Below, in pieces: positions 1 to 7,389 of a stretch of DNA of 8,209 nucleotides (the first letter of the stretch is position 1; every line of letters starts with the position of its first letter). A program made the position numbers and the translations under genes. The stretch comes from Acidobacteriaceae bacterium (GTDB taxonomy: Bacteria > Acidobacteriota > Vicinamibacteria > Vicinamibacterales > CAVVIG01), in contig JAISPN010000029.1 in assembly GCA_031274845.1 (NCBI GenBank), positions 1 through 8,209 on the forward strand, given 5' to 3'. The notes beneath the pieces are model-generated. The model saw only the letters and a program-made list of their open reading frames with translations, did no database searches and was not told the DNA's origin.

Positions 1-512
1 CGCCGCGCGCACGCTGATCGTCGCGCGCGACACCGCATCGAGATCCTCGCCGACGATGAATCCGTCGCGAATGCTCTTGCCTTTGAACTGCGCGGCAAAC
101 TCTGGCCGCTCGATCGAGATGTCGCCGTACGGCTCGGTGTTCACATCGACGATGACGCCGGTCAAACGTCCGTGCGTATCCATCCCAATCAACATGTGAA
201 TGTGACCGTGATAGCCAAGCTCGCCGGGCACCAGATCGATCGTCCAGAACGCGTAGCCGATCGGCGCTACTGGACGGCCTGACAGCGCGGTGAAGTAGAT
301 CGGATCTTTCTCACCGCGCGGCAAAAACGACGACCCGGCCGGAAAGAGCTGCTGCAGCTTCGGCGTCGGCATCACCTCGATGAAACCGGCAATCCGCTTC
401 TCGGCACGCAGGGCGGCCGTCGCGGCAAAGAGAACGAGCGCCAGCGACATCGCGCGGCGAAGCCACCGGCGATCTCGCCAGACGCATGACAACCAGAGAG
501 ACACGCGCGTCA

Positions 513-513
<1 letters not shown>
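1..513 (-). CDS. NosR/NirI-like exported FMN-binding domain protein (partial, 3' end beyond the window)
   Basis: The 171 codons run off the left edge in frame. I chose the GTG at 513 because it shares one base with the preceding stop (TAGTG) and follows a GGGGA stretch, though at only 2 nt spacing. An in-frame ATG at 450 is the alternative start. The N-terminus is basic (RRWLRRA, 15-21) followed by a hydrophobic run (MSLALVLFAATAAL, 22-35) and a plausible signal peptidase site after A37. The rest resembles the periplasmic FMN-binding domain of NosR/NirI: GYAFWTIDL, a GYHGHIHMLIGMD segment, DVNTEPYG, and a terminal DAVSRATIS (159-167). The last matches the (S/D)GAT flavin-attachment region, with T165 the likely covalent FMN site. 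NosR proteins continue with membrane helices and ferredoxin-type clusters, which here would be outside the window. The role is probably electron transfer at the cytoplasmic membrane. No nos or nir gene is visible, so nitrous oxide respiration is not implied. Confidence 0.68.
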
Positions 514-1403
<890 letters not shown>

Positions 1404-1516
1404 CGTGCCTCCTTCGTCTGGCAATGACATATCAGCGTGCAGGGTCTGGAGTCTATACCCGTATCGAGTCGCGGCCAGACCAACTCCCGGCGGCGAACAT
1501 GGTACATTCTCCTGAC
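1404..1516. promoter_or_regulatory. Divergent intergenic region, presumed promoters
   Basis: This is the only substantial non-coding gap, lying between the divergent dienelactone hydrolase and ACT-protein genes, so it should carry both promoters. A TATACC stretch at 1454-1459 on the plus strand could be a -10 element for the ACT gene. On the minus strand, TAGACT (1455-1450) and GATATG could be a weak -35/-10 pair at 16-bp spacing for the hydrolase gene. Neither is close to a sigma-70 consensus. I see no clear operator, riboswitch or terminator. Confidence 0.3.
1408..1414 (-). promoter_or_regulatory. Ribosome binding site of the dienelactone hydrolase gene
   Basis: AAGGAGG on the minus strand lies four bases before the ATG at 1403. 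It decides the start in favour of that ATG over the in-frame ATG at 1430, which has no such site. Confidence 0.75.
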
Positions 1517-2170
1517 ATGGCCGCCTACGCCCTCGCCGCCGATGTCGCCAACCAGCCGGGGATTCTCTACGGGATCGCCAAGGTCCTCACCGAGCACCAC
1601 GCGAACATCACCTACATCGATCTCATCCATCACCCCGATCGCGAGCCGCAGGTGTATCTGGAGTTGTCGCTCGACGAAGATCCCGATCCGTTGTGCGCGG
1701 AGCTTGAAGCGGTGCCCGGCGTCAGCCATGTGCAACTGACGCCGTCGTTTTCAAAAATCTACGGCAAGCGCATCGTCATCATGGGGGGCGGCGCGCAGGT
1801 GGGACAGGTGGCGCTCGGCGCGATTACCGAAGCGGACCGTCACAACATTCGCGGTGAACGGATCTCGGTCGACACGATTCCGCTCGTCGGCGAGGAATCG
1901 CTCGCCAGCGCCGTCCGCGCCGTCGTCCGTCTCCCCCGTGTCCGTCTGCTCGTGCTGGCCGGTTCGATTATGGGCGGCGACATCTCCAAGGCGGTCGAAG
2001 AGGTGCGCGCCAAAGGGCTCATCGTCATCTCGCTGAACATGGCCGGCAGCGTGCCGGACGTCGCGGATCTCGTCGTCTCCGATCCGGTGCAGGCTGGCGT
2101 GATGGCGGTGATGGCGATTGCGGATACGGCGAAGTTCGATATCGTCCGCCAGCAGAAGCGCCGGTACTAG
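1517..2170 (+). CDS. ACT domain protein with C-terminal DUF5612-like domain
   Basis: The protein has 217 residues from the ATG at 1517; an in-frame ATG at 1499 adds six residues, and neither has a good Shine-Dalgarno sequence. Residues 3-75 form an ACT domain, with ADVANQPGILYGIAKVL followed by the HHANITYID strand that is typical of amino-acid-binding ACT modules. Residues 84-206 form an alpha/beta domain with a glycine-rich turn (MGGGAQVGQVAL), LAGSIMGGD and a regular VVSDPVQAGVMAV C-terminus. This pairing recalls the ACT/DUF5612 proteins I know mainly from methanogenic archaea; the assignment is from memory. There is no catalytic enzyme domain and no DNA-binding helix, so a sensory or allosteric role responding to a small ligand is an inference. 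The reading frame is open further upstream to 1235, but that part overlaps the hydrolase gene antisense and is not coding. The gene ends 8 bp from the stop of the convergent glycosyltransferase gene. Confidence 0.82.
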   Translation: MAAYALAADVANQPGILYGIAKVLTEHHANITYIDLIHHPDREPQVYLELSLDEDPDPLCAELEAVPGVSHVQLTPSFSKIYGKRIVIMGGGAQVGQVALGAITEADRHNIRGERISVDTIPLVGEESLASAVRAVVRLPRVRLLVLAGSIMGGDISKAVEEVRAKGLIVISLNMAGSVPDVADLVVSDPVQAGVMAVMAIADTAKFDIVRQQKRRY

Positions 2171-2178
2171 AATTCCCC

Positions 2179-3180
2179 TTACGCGCGCGCGGCCACGTTG
2201 ATTCGCGGCGCGGAGTCCGCGGCGTGTACCGTCTGGCTCGTCGTGATCTGGCGCACGACCGATTGCGGTGTCTGATTGACGGCGAGGAAGACGCGCCCGA
2301 GATATTCACCGATGAGCCCAAGCATCACGAGCTGCGTGCCCGAGAAGACCACAAACGCCGACATCATCCACCCGAATCCGTACCGCGGCCCACGGTCCAT
2401 CAGCCACAACACGCAGACCGCCACGAACGCGCAGACGCCGACGCCGGCAATGAGCAGACCGAGCACGGTGGCCAGCCTGAGCGGCAGCAGCGAGAAGTTG
2501 ATCCAGGCGCTCAGCCAGAGCCGGAACAGCTTCCGGAACGTGTAGCCGCTCTCGCCAGATCGGCGCGGCTCGTGCGCGACAACAATCGACCCGATGCGTT
2601 GCGTGATCTGCAGCAGCAGTCCGTCGATGTACGGATACGGTCCCGAGTACTGCTCCACCTGATGCGCGACAAACGCGCTCACGCAGCGAAAACTCGACAG
2701 ATAAAAGCCGTGCGGCTTGTCGAGCGCGTAGTCGGTCACCTTGTTCGTCAGCCAGCTGCCGAAATTGCGAAAGACCGAGTGCTGCTTCACCTCGTAATGT
2801 CCAAAGACGACATCGAGCCCCGTCAGTCGCGCATGCTGCCAGAGGCGCACCGCTTCTCGCGGCGGATTCTGCCCGTCATCGTCAAGGTTCACGATGTGCC
2901 GGCCGCGCGCGTGACGCCAGCCGGTCAGCACGGCGTTGTGCTCGCCGAAATTGCGCGCGTGCTCGACGAGCGTGATGGGAACGCGAGCCGTGCGCAGGAG
3001 ATCGCGGCAGACCTCCACCGTGGCGTCGGTGCTGCCGTCATTCACGAGCACGATCTCGTGGCCGCCGTCGACGCCGAGCTGTTCGATGTCGCGGACCAGC
3101 GCGGTAATACTGCTGGCGGCGTTATACATAGGAACGACGAAGGTCAGCGCTAGCTCAGCAGTCATTGTGCGGGGGCTCAT
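2179..3180 (-). CDS. Membrane GT2 family glycosyltransferase, polyprenyl-phosphate (DPM/ArnC/GtrB) type
   Basis: This 333-residue protein has an inverting GT-A domain at its N-terminus: FVVPMYN (14-20), VLVNDGSTD (44-52), NFGEHNAVLTG (77-87) and the metal/nucleotide motif LDDDGQNPP (99-107). RRSGESGYTFRKL (206-218) matches the conserved region before the membrane part in dolichol-phosphate-mannose synthase and ArnC/GtrB relatives. Two membrane helices follow (about 235-260 and 270-291), then a 40-residue tail. This architecture fits transfer of a sugar from a nucleotide donor to polyprenyl phosphate on the cytoplasmic face, giving a lipid-linked sugar for envelope modification. Which sugar cannot be read from sequence. 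It is the last gene of the operon, 28 nt after ddl. The ATG at 3180 is used; an ATG five codons later (3165) is possible, and neither has a convincing Shine-Dalgarno. Confidence 0.88.
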   Translation of the reverse strand: MSPRTMTAELALTFVVPMYNAASSITALVRDIEQLGVDGGHEIVLVNDGSTDATVEVCRDLLRTARVPITLVEHARNFGEHNAVLTGWRHARGRHIVNLDDDGQNPPREAVRLWQHARLTGLDVVFGHYEVKQHSVFRNFGSWLTNKVTDYALDKPHGFYLSSFRCVSAFVAHQVEQYSGPYPYIDGLLLQITQRIGSIVVAHEPRRSGESGYTFRKLFRLWLSAWINFSLLPLRLATVLGLLIAGVGVCAFVAVCVLWLMDRGPRYGFGWMMSAFVVFSGTQLVMLGLIGEYLGRVFLAVNQTPQSVVRQITTSQTVHAADSAPRINVAARA

Positions 3181-3208
3181 CCTAACATGTGCGCGCCCAA
3201 GACGCGCG

Positions 3209-4396
3209 TCAGGAGAGCAGACGGAGCTCGGCGGGAGGCTGACGCTGCAGGCCGCGCTTCATCGCGGAGAGCCGCTCCGCGCGCGCGATGAGCCGCGTCA
3301 GGAGGTCGGTGATCGTCCAGTGGTGCGGCGCCGCCGACCAGAGGTAAAACGCCAGCGAACCGGGGAGCGTGTTGATCTCGTTGAAATAGAGACGATGGGC
3401 ATCCGCATCGATGATGAAGTCGATGCGCGAGATCCCTTCGCAGCCAAGCGCCTTGAACACCGTGACGGCATAGCGCTGCGCGCGTGCTTTCATCTCGGCC
3501 GGCAGATCGTCCGGGTCGAGGACGCGCAACGCGCCGGCCATGCCCTGGCTGCCGACGCTCTTCGTCCCCTGCCGCTTGTACTTCTCGCTGAAGGACAGCG
3601 GCGACGCCTGATTGGTCACCGGCATCTCGGTCACCGACGCCACCGGCGTATCGAGGCCAGCCACCGCGACGTTGATTTCGAGCCGGTTGCCGATGAACGG
3701 CTCGATGATCGCTTCGACGTCGTACTCGAACACCTTCAGGACACCCGTCAGCAGTTCGTCCGGGGTCCGGGCGGTGGAGACGCCCGCGCTCGATCCGAGG
3801 TTGCACGGCTTGACGATCACCGGCCAGCCGAGCGTCGATGCCACCTCCGCCGGCAGATCCGTCAACCACGCGCTGCCATGGTCGAGCACGCGGCGCTCGC
3901 ACGACACCCACGGGATGACCGGCACCAGCGCCTGCGCGGCCACGATTTTCGTCAGGCGCTTGCTCATGCCGACGGCCGACGCCGTGACGCCGCAGCCGAC
4001 AAACGCGCAGCCGCCAAGTTCGAGCAACCCCTGCAGCGAGCCATCCTCGCCGAAGGTACCGTGCATCACCGGGACGAAGACGTCGACCGGGATCGCGCGC
4101 GACCCGGCGCGCGCGCCTTCAACCGGCATCAGCGTCGACGTGCCGAAGCCTGCCGACAGCGCCACTTCGGTGAGCCGCGAGCGATCCGGACCGCCACTTT
4201 TGAACGTCTCGGTGTGCCAGAGATCGTCGCCCGTCCACCACCGGAGCGCCTGATCGATGTAGATCGGCATCGGCTGAAAGCGTTCCGGATCGACCGCGTG
4301 CAAAATCTGCAGGCCGCTCACGACCGACACGTCGTGTTCGAGCGAGCGTCCGCCGAACATAACCGCCACGCGCGGTTTACGTGAAGGGACGCTCAT
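3209..4396 (-). CDS. ddl: D-alanine--D-alanine ligase
   Basis: This 395-residue cytoplasmic ATP-grasp enzyme joins two D-alanines with ATP to supply the D-Ala-D-Ala end of peptidoglycan precursors. Visible family signatures are the N-terminal FGGRSLEHDVSVVSG (14-28) with catalytic Glu20, HGTFGEDGSLQGLLEL (112-127), the ATP-binding VKPCNLGSSAGVS (195-207), RIDFIID (324-330) and FNEINTLPGS (338-347), whose Asp325, Glu340 and Asn342 bind Mg-ATP. The omega-loop region EKYKRQG (271-277) has Tyr273 and lacks a VanA-like sequence, so D-Ala-D-Ala rather than D-Ala-D-Lac is expected. At 395 residues it is longer than E. coli DdlB (about 306). The extra length lies in the insert around 60-100, in the glycine-rich omega loop (275-290) and in a C-terminal extension after about 370. 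The start ATG overlaps the upstream Mur ligase stop as ATGA, so the two are probably coupled, which suits MurF using the Ddl product. Confidence 0.95.
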   Translation of the reverse strand: MSVPSRKPRVAVMFGGRSLEHDVSVVSGLQILHAVDPERFQPMPIYIDQALRWWTGDDLWHTETFKSGGPDRSRLTEVALSAGFGTSTLMPVEGARAGSRAIPVDVFVPVMHGTFGEDGSLQGLLELGGCAFVGCGVTASAVGMSKRLTKIVAAQALVPVIPWVSCERRVLDHGSAWLTDLPAEVASTLGWPVIVKPCNLGSSAGVSTARTPDELLTGVLKVFEYDVEAIIEPFIGNRLEINVAVAGLDTPVASVTEMPVTNQASPLSFSEKYKRQGTKSVGSQGMAGALRVLDPDDLPAEMKARAQRYAVTVFKALGCEGISRIDFIIDADAHRLYFNEINTLPGSLAFYLWSAAPHHWTITDLLTRLIARAERLSAMKRGLQRQPPAELRLLS

Positions 4397-6024
4397 CCGC
4401 GGCTCGCTTTCGGTGACGCCGGTTCGCGCCAGAACAGACCCGCCGTCCGCTCGTAGAGATCGGGCAGATCGTTTTCGAGAATCACCAGATCGCCCGGCTG
4501 CACGTGCGCCTTGATCCAGGCAAACGCCGCCGCGCGATTTTCGACCGGCACAAGACGCGGCTCGCGGCCGGCATCACGATGTCCGGCGATATACGCCTCA
4601 CGATTCGTCACAGCGACCACGAGCGTCTGGTCGCACACGGCGGAGGCTTCGCGCGACAGCGCGCGGTTGACGTCGAACTGCTGCGCCCCTAACTCGATCA
4701 CGCCGGGCGTCACCAGAACACGGCGCACGGCTGGCAAGGCCACCGCCACTTCGAGCGCCGCGCGAAACCCGAACTGATTCGAGTTGTAGGCATCTCGAAT
4801 CCACGTCACCCCCGCATCGTCCACCACTTCAAGCCGGTTCGACACCGGTTTGAGCGTCCGCAGCGCGGCCACCGCCACTTCGGGATTCGCGCCAAGCGCC
4901 ACGGCAAGCGTGAACGCCCCCGCAAGGTTCATCACGATCGGACGTCCCAAGAGCGGCGTAAAGCACGCATACGCGCGGGTCTCGGTACGCAGCGTGAAGT
5001 GTGTCCCCTCTTTTGAAAACGTGATGCCTTCAATCCGCGTCGCGAGTGATTCGGTCGACTGCTCACCGTACAGCAGCACCTTGAGGTGCGTGGAGCGCCG
5101 CGCAATCTTCAACGCGCCGGGGCTGTCGGCGTTGACGACGAGGATGCCGCCAGCGGGAATCGCGTCGGCCAACTCCCCTTTCGCCGTGACGATCGCGTCG
5201 TGCGAGCCGAAACGCTCCAGGTGCATGTCGCCCACCGCGGTGATGAGGCCCGCGGAAGGCGGCGTCAACTGACAGAGGCGACGGATCGACCCGGTCGAGA
5301 AGGCGCCCATCTCGACGACCATGTATTTGTGTCCGGGGACGAGCGCCTCGCGAATATGGCGCGTGATCCCCATGAGCGTGTTGATGCTGCCGGTCGCGGC
5401 AAGCGTCGGCGCGTCGAACTGCAGGAGGTGCGCGAGCATCGACTTGCTGCTGCTCTTGCCGTAGCTGCCGGTGATGCCGATGACAATCGGGTGCACGTCG
5501 CGCACGCGATCGACGGCTTCCCGCTCGAAGCGATGCTGCACGAAACGCTCGTAGGGCAAGAGCAGCGCGTTGGCCGCGACGACCACGATCGGCATCGCCG
5601 CCAGCATCATCGCCGTCGCCGTCATCGCCGCCTGAAATCCTGCCGTCAGCGCAAAGGCGGAGACGAGCGCCGTCCAGAACGCGACAGCGACCGAGACCGC
5701 CACGACAAACGTGCGCGTCGCGCGCGCGGTCAGACGCAAGGGAATCTTCCCCGAGCGGCGCGGATCGGGTTGCAGCGCCGCCAGCGTGAGGCTGCTGACA
5801 AAAAAGAGCGCGACCGCGGTCCACGGCGCGACGAAAAACAGAAATGCCGAGAGCACCGCCGCCCAGAACAGCGGATCGGTGAACGACCGCACGTTCGCCC
5901 ATCGCAGGAACCGCACGTGCTCGTAGCCTTCCTGCTGGAAATAGCGCAGATAGGCGAGCACGCGCTGATAGGCGACGGCTCCGGACAGAACGACCAGCAG
6001 CAGCCAGATCACGATGTCAAACAT
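4393..6024 (-). CDS. murF: MurF-type Mur ligase with N-terminal multi-pass membrane domain
   Basis: The protein has 543 residues. Residues 180-540 form a MurF-like Mur ligase: P-loop GITGSYGKSSSK (183-194), NTLMGITRHI (215-224), VVEMGAFSTGSI (236-247), HLERFGS (268-274), the AKGEL lysine (Lys282) that is carbamylated in Mur ligases, NADSP (298-302), NRLEVV (396-401) and DAYNSNQ (411-417). Canonical MurF adds D-Ala-D-Ala to UDP-MurNAc-tripeptide using ATP. Here the UDP-binding domain that normally precedes the P-loop is missing. Instead residues 1-157 contain about five hydrophobic segments (2-22, 50-64, 66-85, 104-127, 130-157) with short basic loops. Membrane location is a confident inference; retention of the MurF substrate is not. 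Position beside ddl favours D-Ala-D-Ala use. I set the start at the ATG at 6024, preceded by GGAG at 7 nt. A frame 38 codons longer exists, but it overlaps the hydrolase gene and its extra residues are arginine- and serine-rich shadow sequence. The gene overlaps the hydrolase by 8 bp. Confidence 0.85.
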   Translation of the reverse strand: MFDIVIWLLLVVLSGAVAYQRVLAYLRYFQQEGYEHVRFLRWANVRSFTDPLFWAAVLSAFLFFVAPWTAVALFFVSSLTLAALQPDPRRSGKIPLRLTARATRTFVVAVSVAVAFWTALVSAFALTAGFQAAMTATAMMLAAMPIVVVAANALLLPYERFVQHRFEREAVDRVRDVHPIVIGITGSYGKSSSKSMLAHLLQFDAPTLAATGSINTLMGITRHIREALVPGHKYMVVEMGAFSTGSIRRLCQLTPPSAGLITAVGDMHLERFGSHDAIVTAKGELADAIPAGGILVVNADSPGALKIARRSTHLKVLLYGEQSTESLATRIEGITFSKEGTHFTLRTETRAYACFTPLLGRPIVMNLAGAFTLAVALGANPEVAVAALRTLKPVSNRLEVVDDAGVTWIRDAYNSNQFGFRAALEVAVALPAVRRVLVTPGVIELGAQQFDVNRALSREASAVCDQTLVVAVTNREAYIAGHRDAGREPRLVPVENRAAAFAWIKAHVQPGDLVILENDLPDLYERTAGLFWREPASPKASRG

Positions 6025-6820
6025 CGCCAGACTCCGGCAGCCAATCGCGGATCTTCTGCGCGACAAGGTGCGCGCCCGTCCCCGTGTAGAGATAGTGATC
6101 CTTGTGCGGCAGCAACACGAGCGTGGCCGGCTTGCCAATCAACGCTTGGTAGCGCACCGCCAGCCACGGCGGCGTTTCGGTATCGTCCGTGCCGTAGAGC
6201 AACAGCACCGGACAGGCGATCGTGCGCGCGCTCTCCGTCAGATCTTCGGTGACCACGCGCACGAAAACCGATTTCAACTCCCCCGCGGCAAGATAGTCGC
6301 GCGACCCGTACGTGCGGGTGTGCCACTCGACAGGGCCGTTGCCCAGCAGCGGCTTCAACGCGACGAGCACCTTGCGCAAGCCGCGAATCCCGCGTGCGCG
6401 AAGCGCGCGCTTCGACGTCGATGGCTGCGGCAGTCCCGGCACGCCCATCAGGACGATCCCCTTGATTGGCGCAAGACGCCGCGCGCCAAGGCGGACCGCG
6501 ACACGTCCGCCGAACGAGTGTCCAACGACAACGACCGTGCCGTCGAGACGATCAAGGACGAACTGCTGCACCAGATCGGCGTAGTGGACCGTGCCCCAGT
6601 CAGCGGGAGGCAGCGGCGCGTCGCCAAAGCCGGGAAGATCGATGAGGTGCACCTGATGCGTGTGCTCGAAGAGCACCGCGATGCCGCGCAGCGCGTCACG
6701 GTTGACGCCCCATCCGTGCAGCAAGACAAGATGGCGAGACGGCGCGCGACCAAGAACTTCGTCGACGAGCACGGCGCCGCCGTACTCGAAGCGCTCCACG
6801 CGTGCGGCGCTCGTGGTCAC
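6017..6820 (-). CDS. Alpha/beta fold hydrolase
   Basis: This is a 267-residue cytoplasmic serine hydrolase with no signal peptide. The oxyanion-hole motif LLHGWG (33-38), nucleophile elbow GHSFGG (100-105, Ser102), acid region LLYGTDD (207-213, Asp212 or Asp213) and LPHKDHYLYTG (237-247, His242) form a complete triad. A cap region is likely between about 128 and 195. The size and motifs are like BioH, MhpC and other small esterases or lyases, and the substrate cannot be told from sequence. The start is GTG at 6820, only 5 nt after the cysC stop, with no strong Shine-Dalgarno, so reinitiation after cysC is plausible. Its end overlaps the Mur ligase start. From memory, and unconfirmed, hydrolases of this type are found next to membrane Mur ligases and ddl in other bacteria. 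That would suggest a role in processing an envelope precursor. Confidence 0.88.
   Translation of the reverse strand: MTTSAARVERFEYGGAVLVDEVLGRAPSRHLVLLHGWGVNRDALRGIAVLFEHTHQVHLIDLPGFGDAPLPPADWGTVHYADLVQQFVLDRLDGTVVVVGHSFGGRVAVRLGARRLAPIKGIVLMGVPGLPQPSTSKRALRARGIRGLRKVLVALKPLLGNGPVEWHTRTYGSRDYLAAGELKSVFVRVVTEDLTESARTIACPVLLLYGTDDTETPPWLAVRYQALIGKPATLVLLPHKDHYLYTGTGAHLVAQKIRDWLPESGDV
6032..6035 (-). promoter_or_regulatory. Shine-Dalgarno supporting the Mur ligase start at 6024
   Basis: GGAG on the minus strand lies 7 nt before the ATG at 6024, inside the last codons of the alpha/beta hydrolase gene. It supports the shorter reading frame, which begins directly with the first membrane segment. 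Confidence 0.5.
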
Positions 6821-6825
6821 GGCGC

Positions 6826-7389
6826 TCAGAGGCGCCCCTCGGCCGCCAGCACCTGCTCGGGCAAGAGTTTCCGTTCGACAAGCGCCGTCACAATCCGCCG
6901 GGCGCTCACCTCAACCGATTCCTTGTCGGTGTAGGCCACGATGTCGGGATGGGTGGGCGGTTCGTACGGATCGGAAATCCCGGTGAAGTGCGGAATCTCT
7001 CCGGCGAGCGCGCGCGTGTAGAGCCCCTTCACGTCGCGGGCAACGAGCGATTCGATCGTGGCGTTGACGAACACTTCGACGAACGGAATCCCTTCGGCGC
7101 TCGCCAACTGACGGATCTCGTTGCGCGTGTCGGCGTAGGGAGAAATCGCCGCGGTGATGACGAAGACGCCGTGCCTGGCAAGGAGGCGCGCGACGTACCC
7201 GATGCGCCTGACGTTGATGTCGCGGTCCTCTTTCGTGAAGCTGAGACCTTTGGAAAGGTGCGTGCGCATCTCGTCGCCGTCGAGCACTTCGAGCGGCCTA
7301 ATGCCCTGAATCCGCGCGCTGACCGCTGCGGCCAGCGTGCTCTTGCCGCCGCCGGACATCCCGGTAAACCAGAGGATCGCGCCGCTCAT
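6826..7389 (-). CDS. cysC: Adenylylsulfate (APS) kinase
   Basis: This 187-residue cytoplasmic enzyme phosphorylates adenosine 5'-phosphosulfate at the 3' position with ATP to give PAPS. It has the Walker A GMSGGGKST (10-18; the family usually reads GLSGAGKST), LDGDEMR (36-42), the DRDINVRRIGYVARL segment (55-69), ISPY (82-85) whose Ser83 matches the E. coli phospho-serine position, RDVKGLY (118-124), and FTGISDPYEPP (135-145). Length is normal for stand-alone CysC, with no fused sulfurylase domain. The frame is open 36 codons further upstream, but the ATG at 7389 overlaps the cysH stop as ATGA and starts right at the family's usual N-terminus, so I use it. It sits directly after the reductase gene and before a hydrolase. 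Confidence 0.95.
   Translation of the reverse strand: MSGAILWFTGMSGGGKSTLAAAVSARIQGIRPLEVLDGDEMRTHLSKGLSFTKEDRDINVRRIGYVARLLARHGVFVITAAISPYADTRNEIRQLASAEGIPFVEVFVNATIESLVARDVKGLYTRALAGEIPHFTGISDPYEPPTHPDIVAYTDKESVEVSARRIVTALVERKLLPEQVLAAEGRL

Noticed and set aside
2182..2216. Possible GC hairpin at the end of the glycosyltransferase gene
   Set aside because: Pairing is imperfect, it lies inside coding sequence, and there is no downstream T-run in either direction.
2224..3153. Plus-strand open frame (309 codons) antisense to the glycosyltransferase
   Set aside because: It is charged low-complexity translation opposite a GT2 gene with intact motifs.
3190..3210. GC palindrome (GACGCGCGTC) between ddl and the glycosyltransferase as a terminator or operator
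   Set aside because: The stem is short and overlaps the ddl stop, and no T-run follows; such alternating GC runs are frequent across the window.
2936..4384. Long plus-strand open frame (482 codons) antisense to ddl and the glycosyltransferase
   Set aside because: It is arginine/histidine-rich without motifs and lies opposite two genes with complete family signatures; it is a typical shadow frame of GC-rich DNA.
5086..6252. Plus-strand open frame (388 codons) antisense to the Mur ligase
   Set aside because: Its composition is dominated by Arg, Asp, His and Gln with no recognisable domain, and the opposite strand carries the Mur ligase motifs in order.
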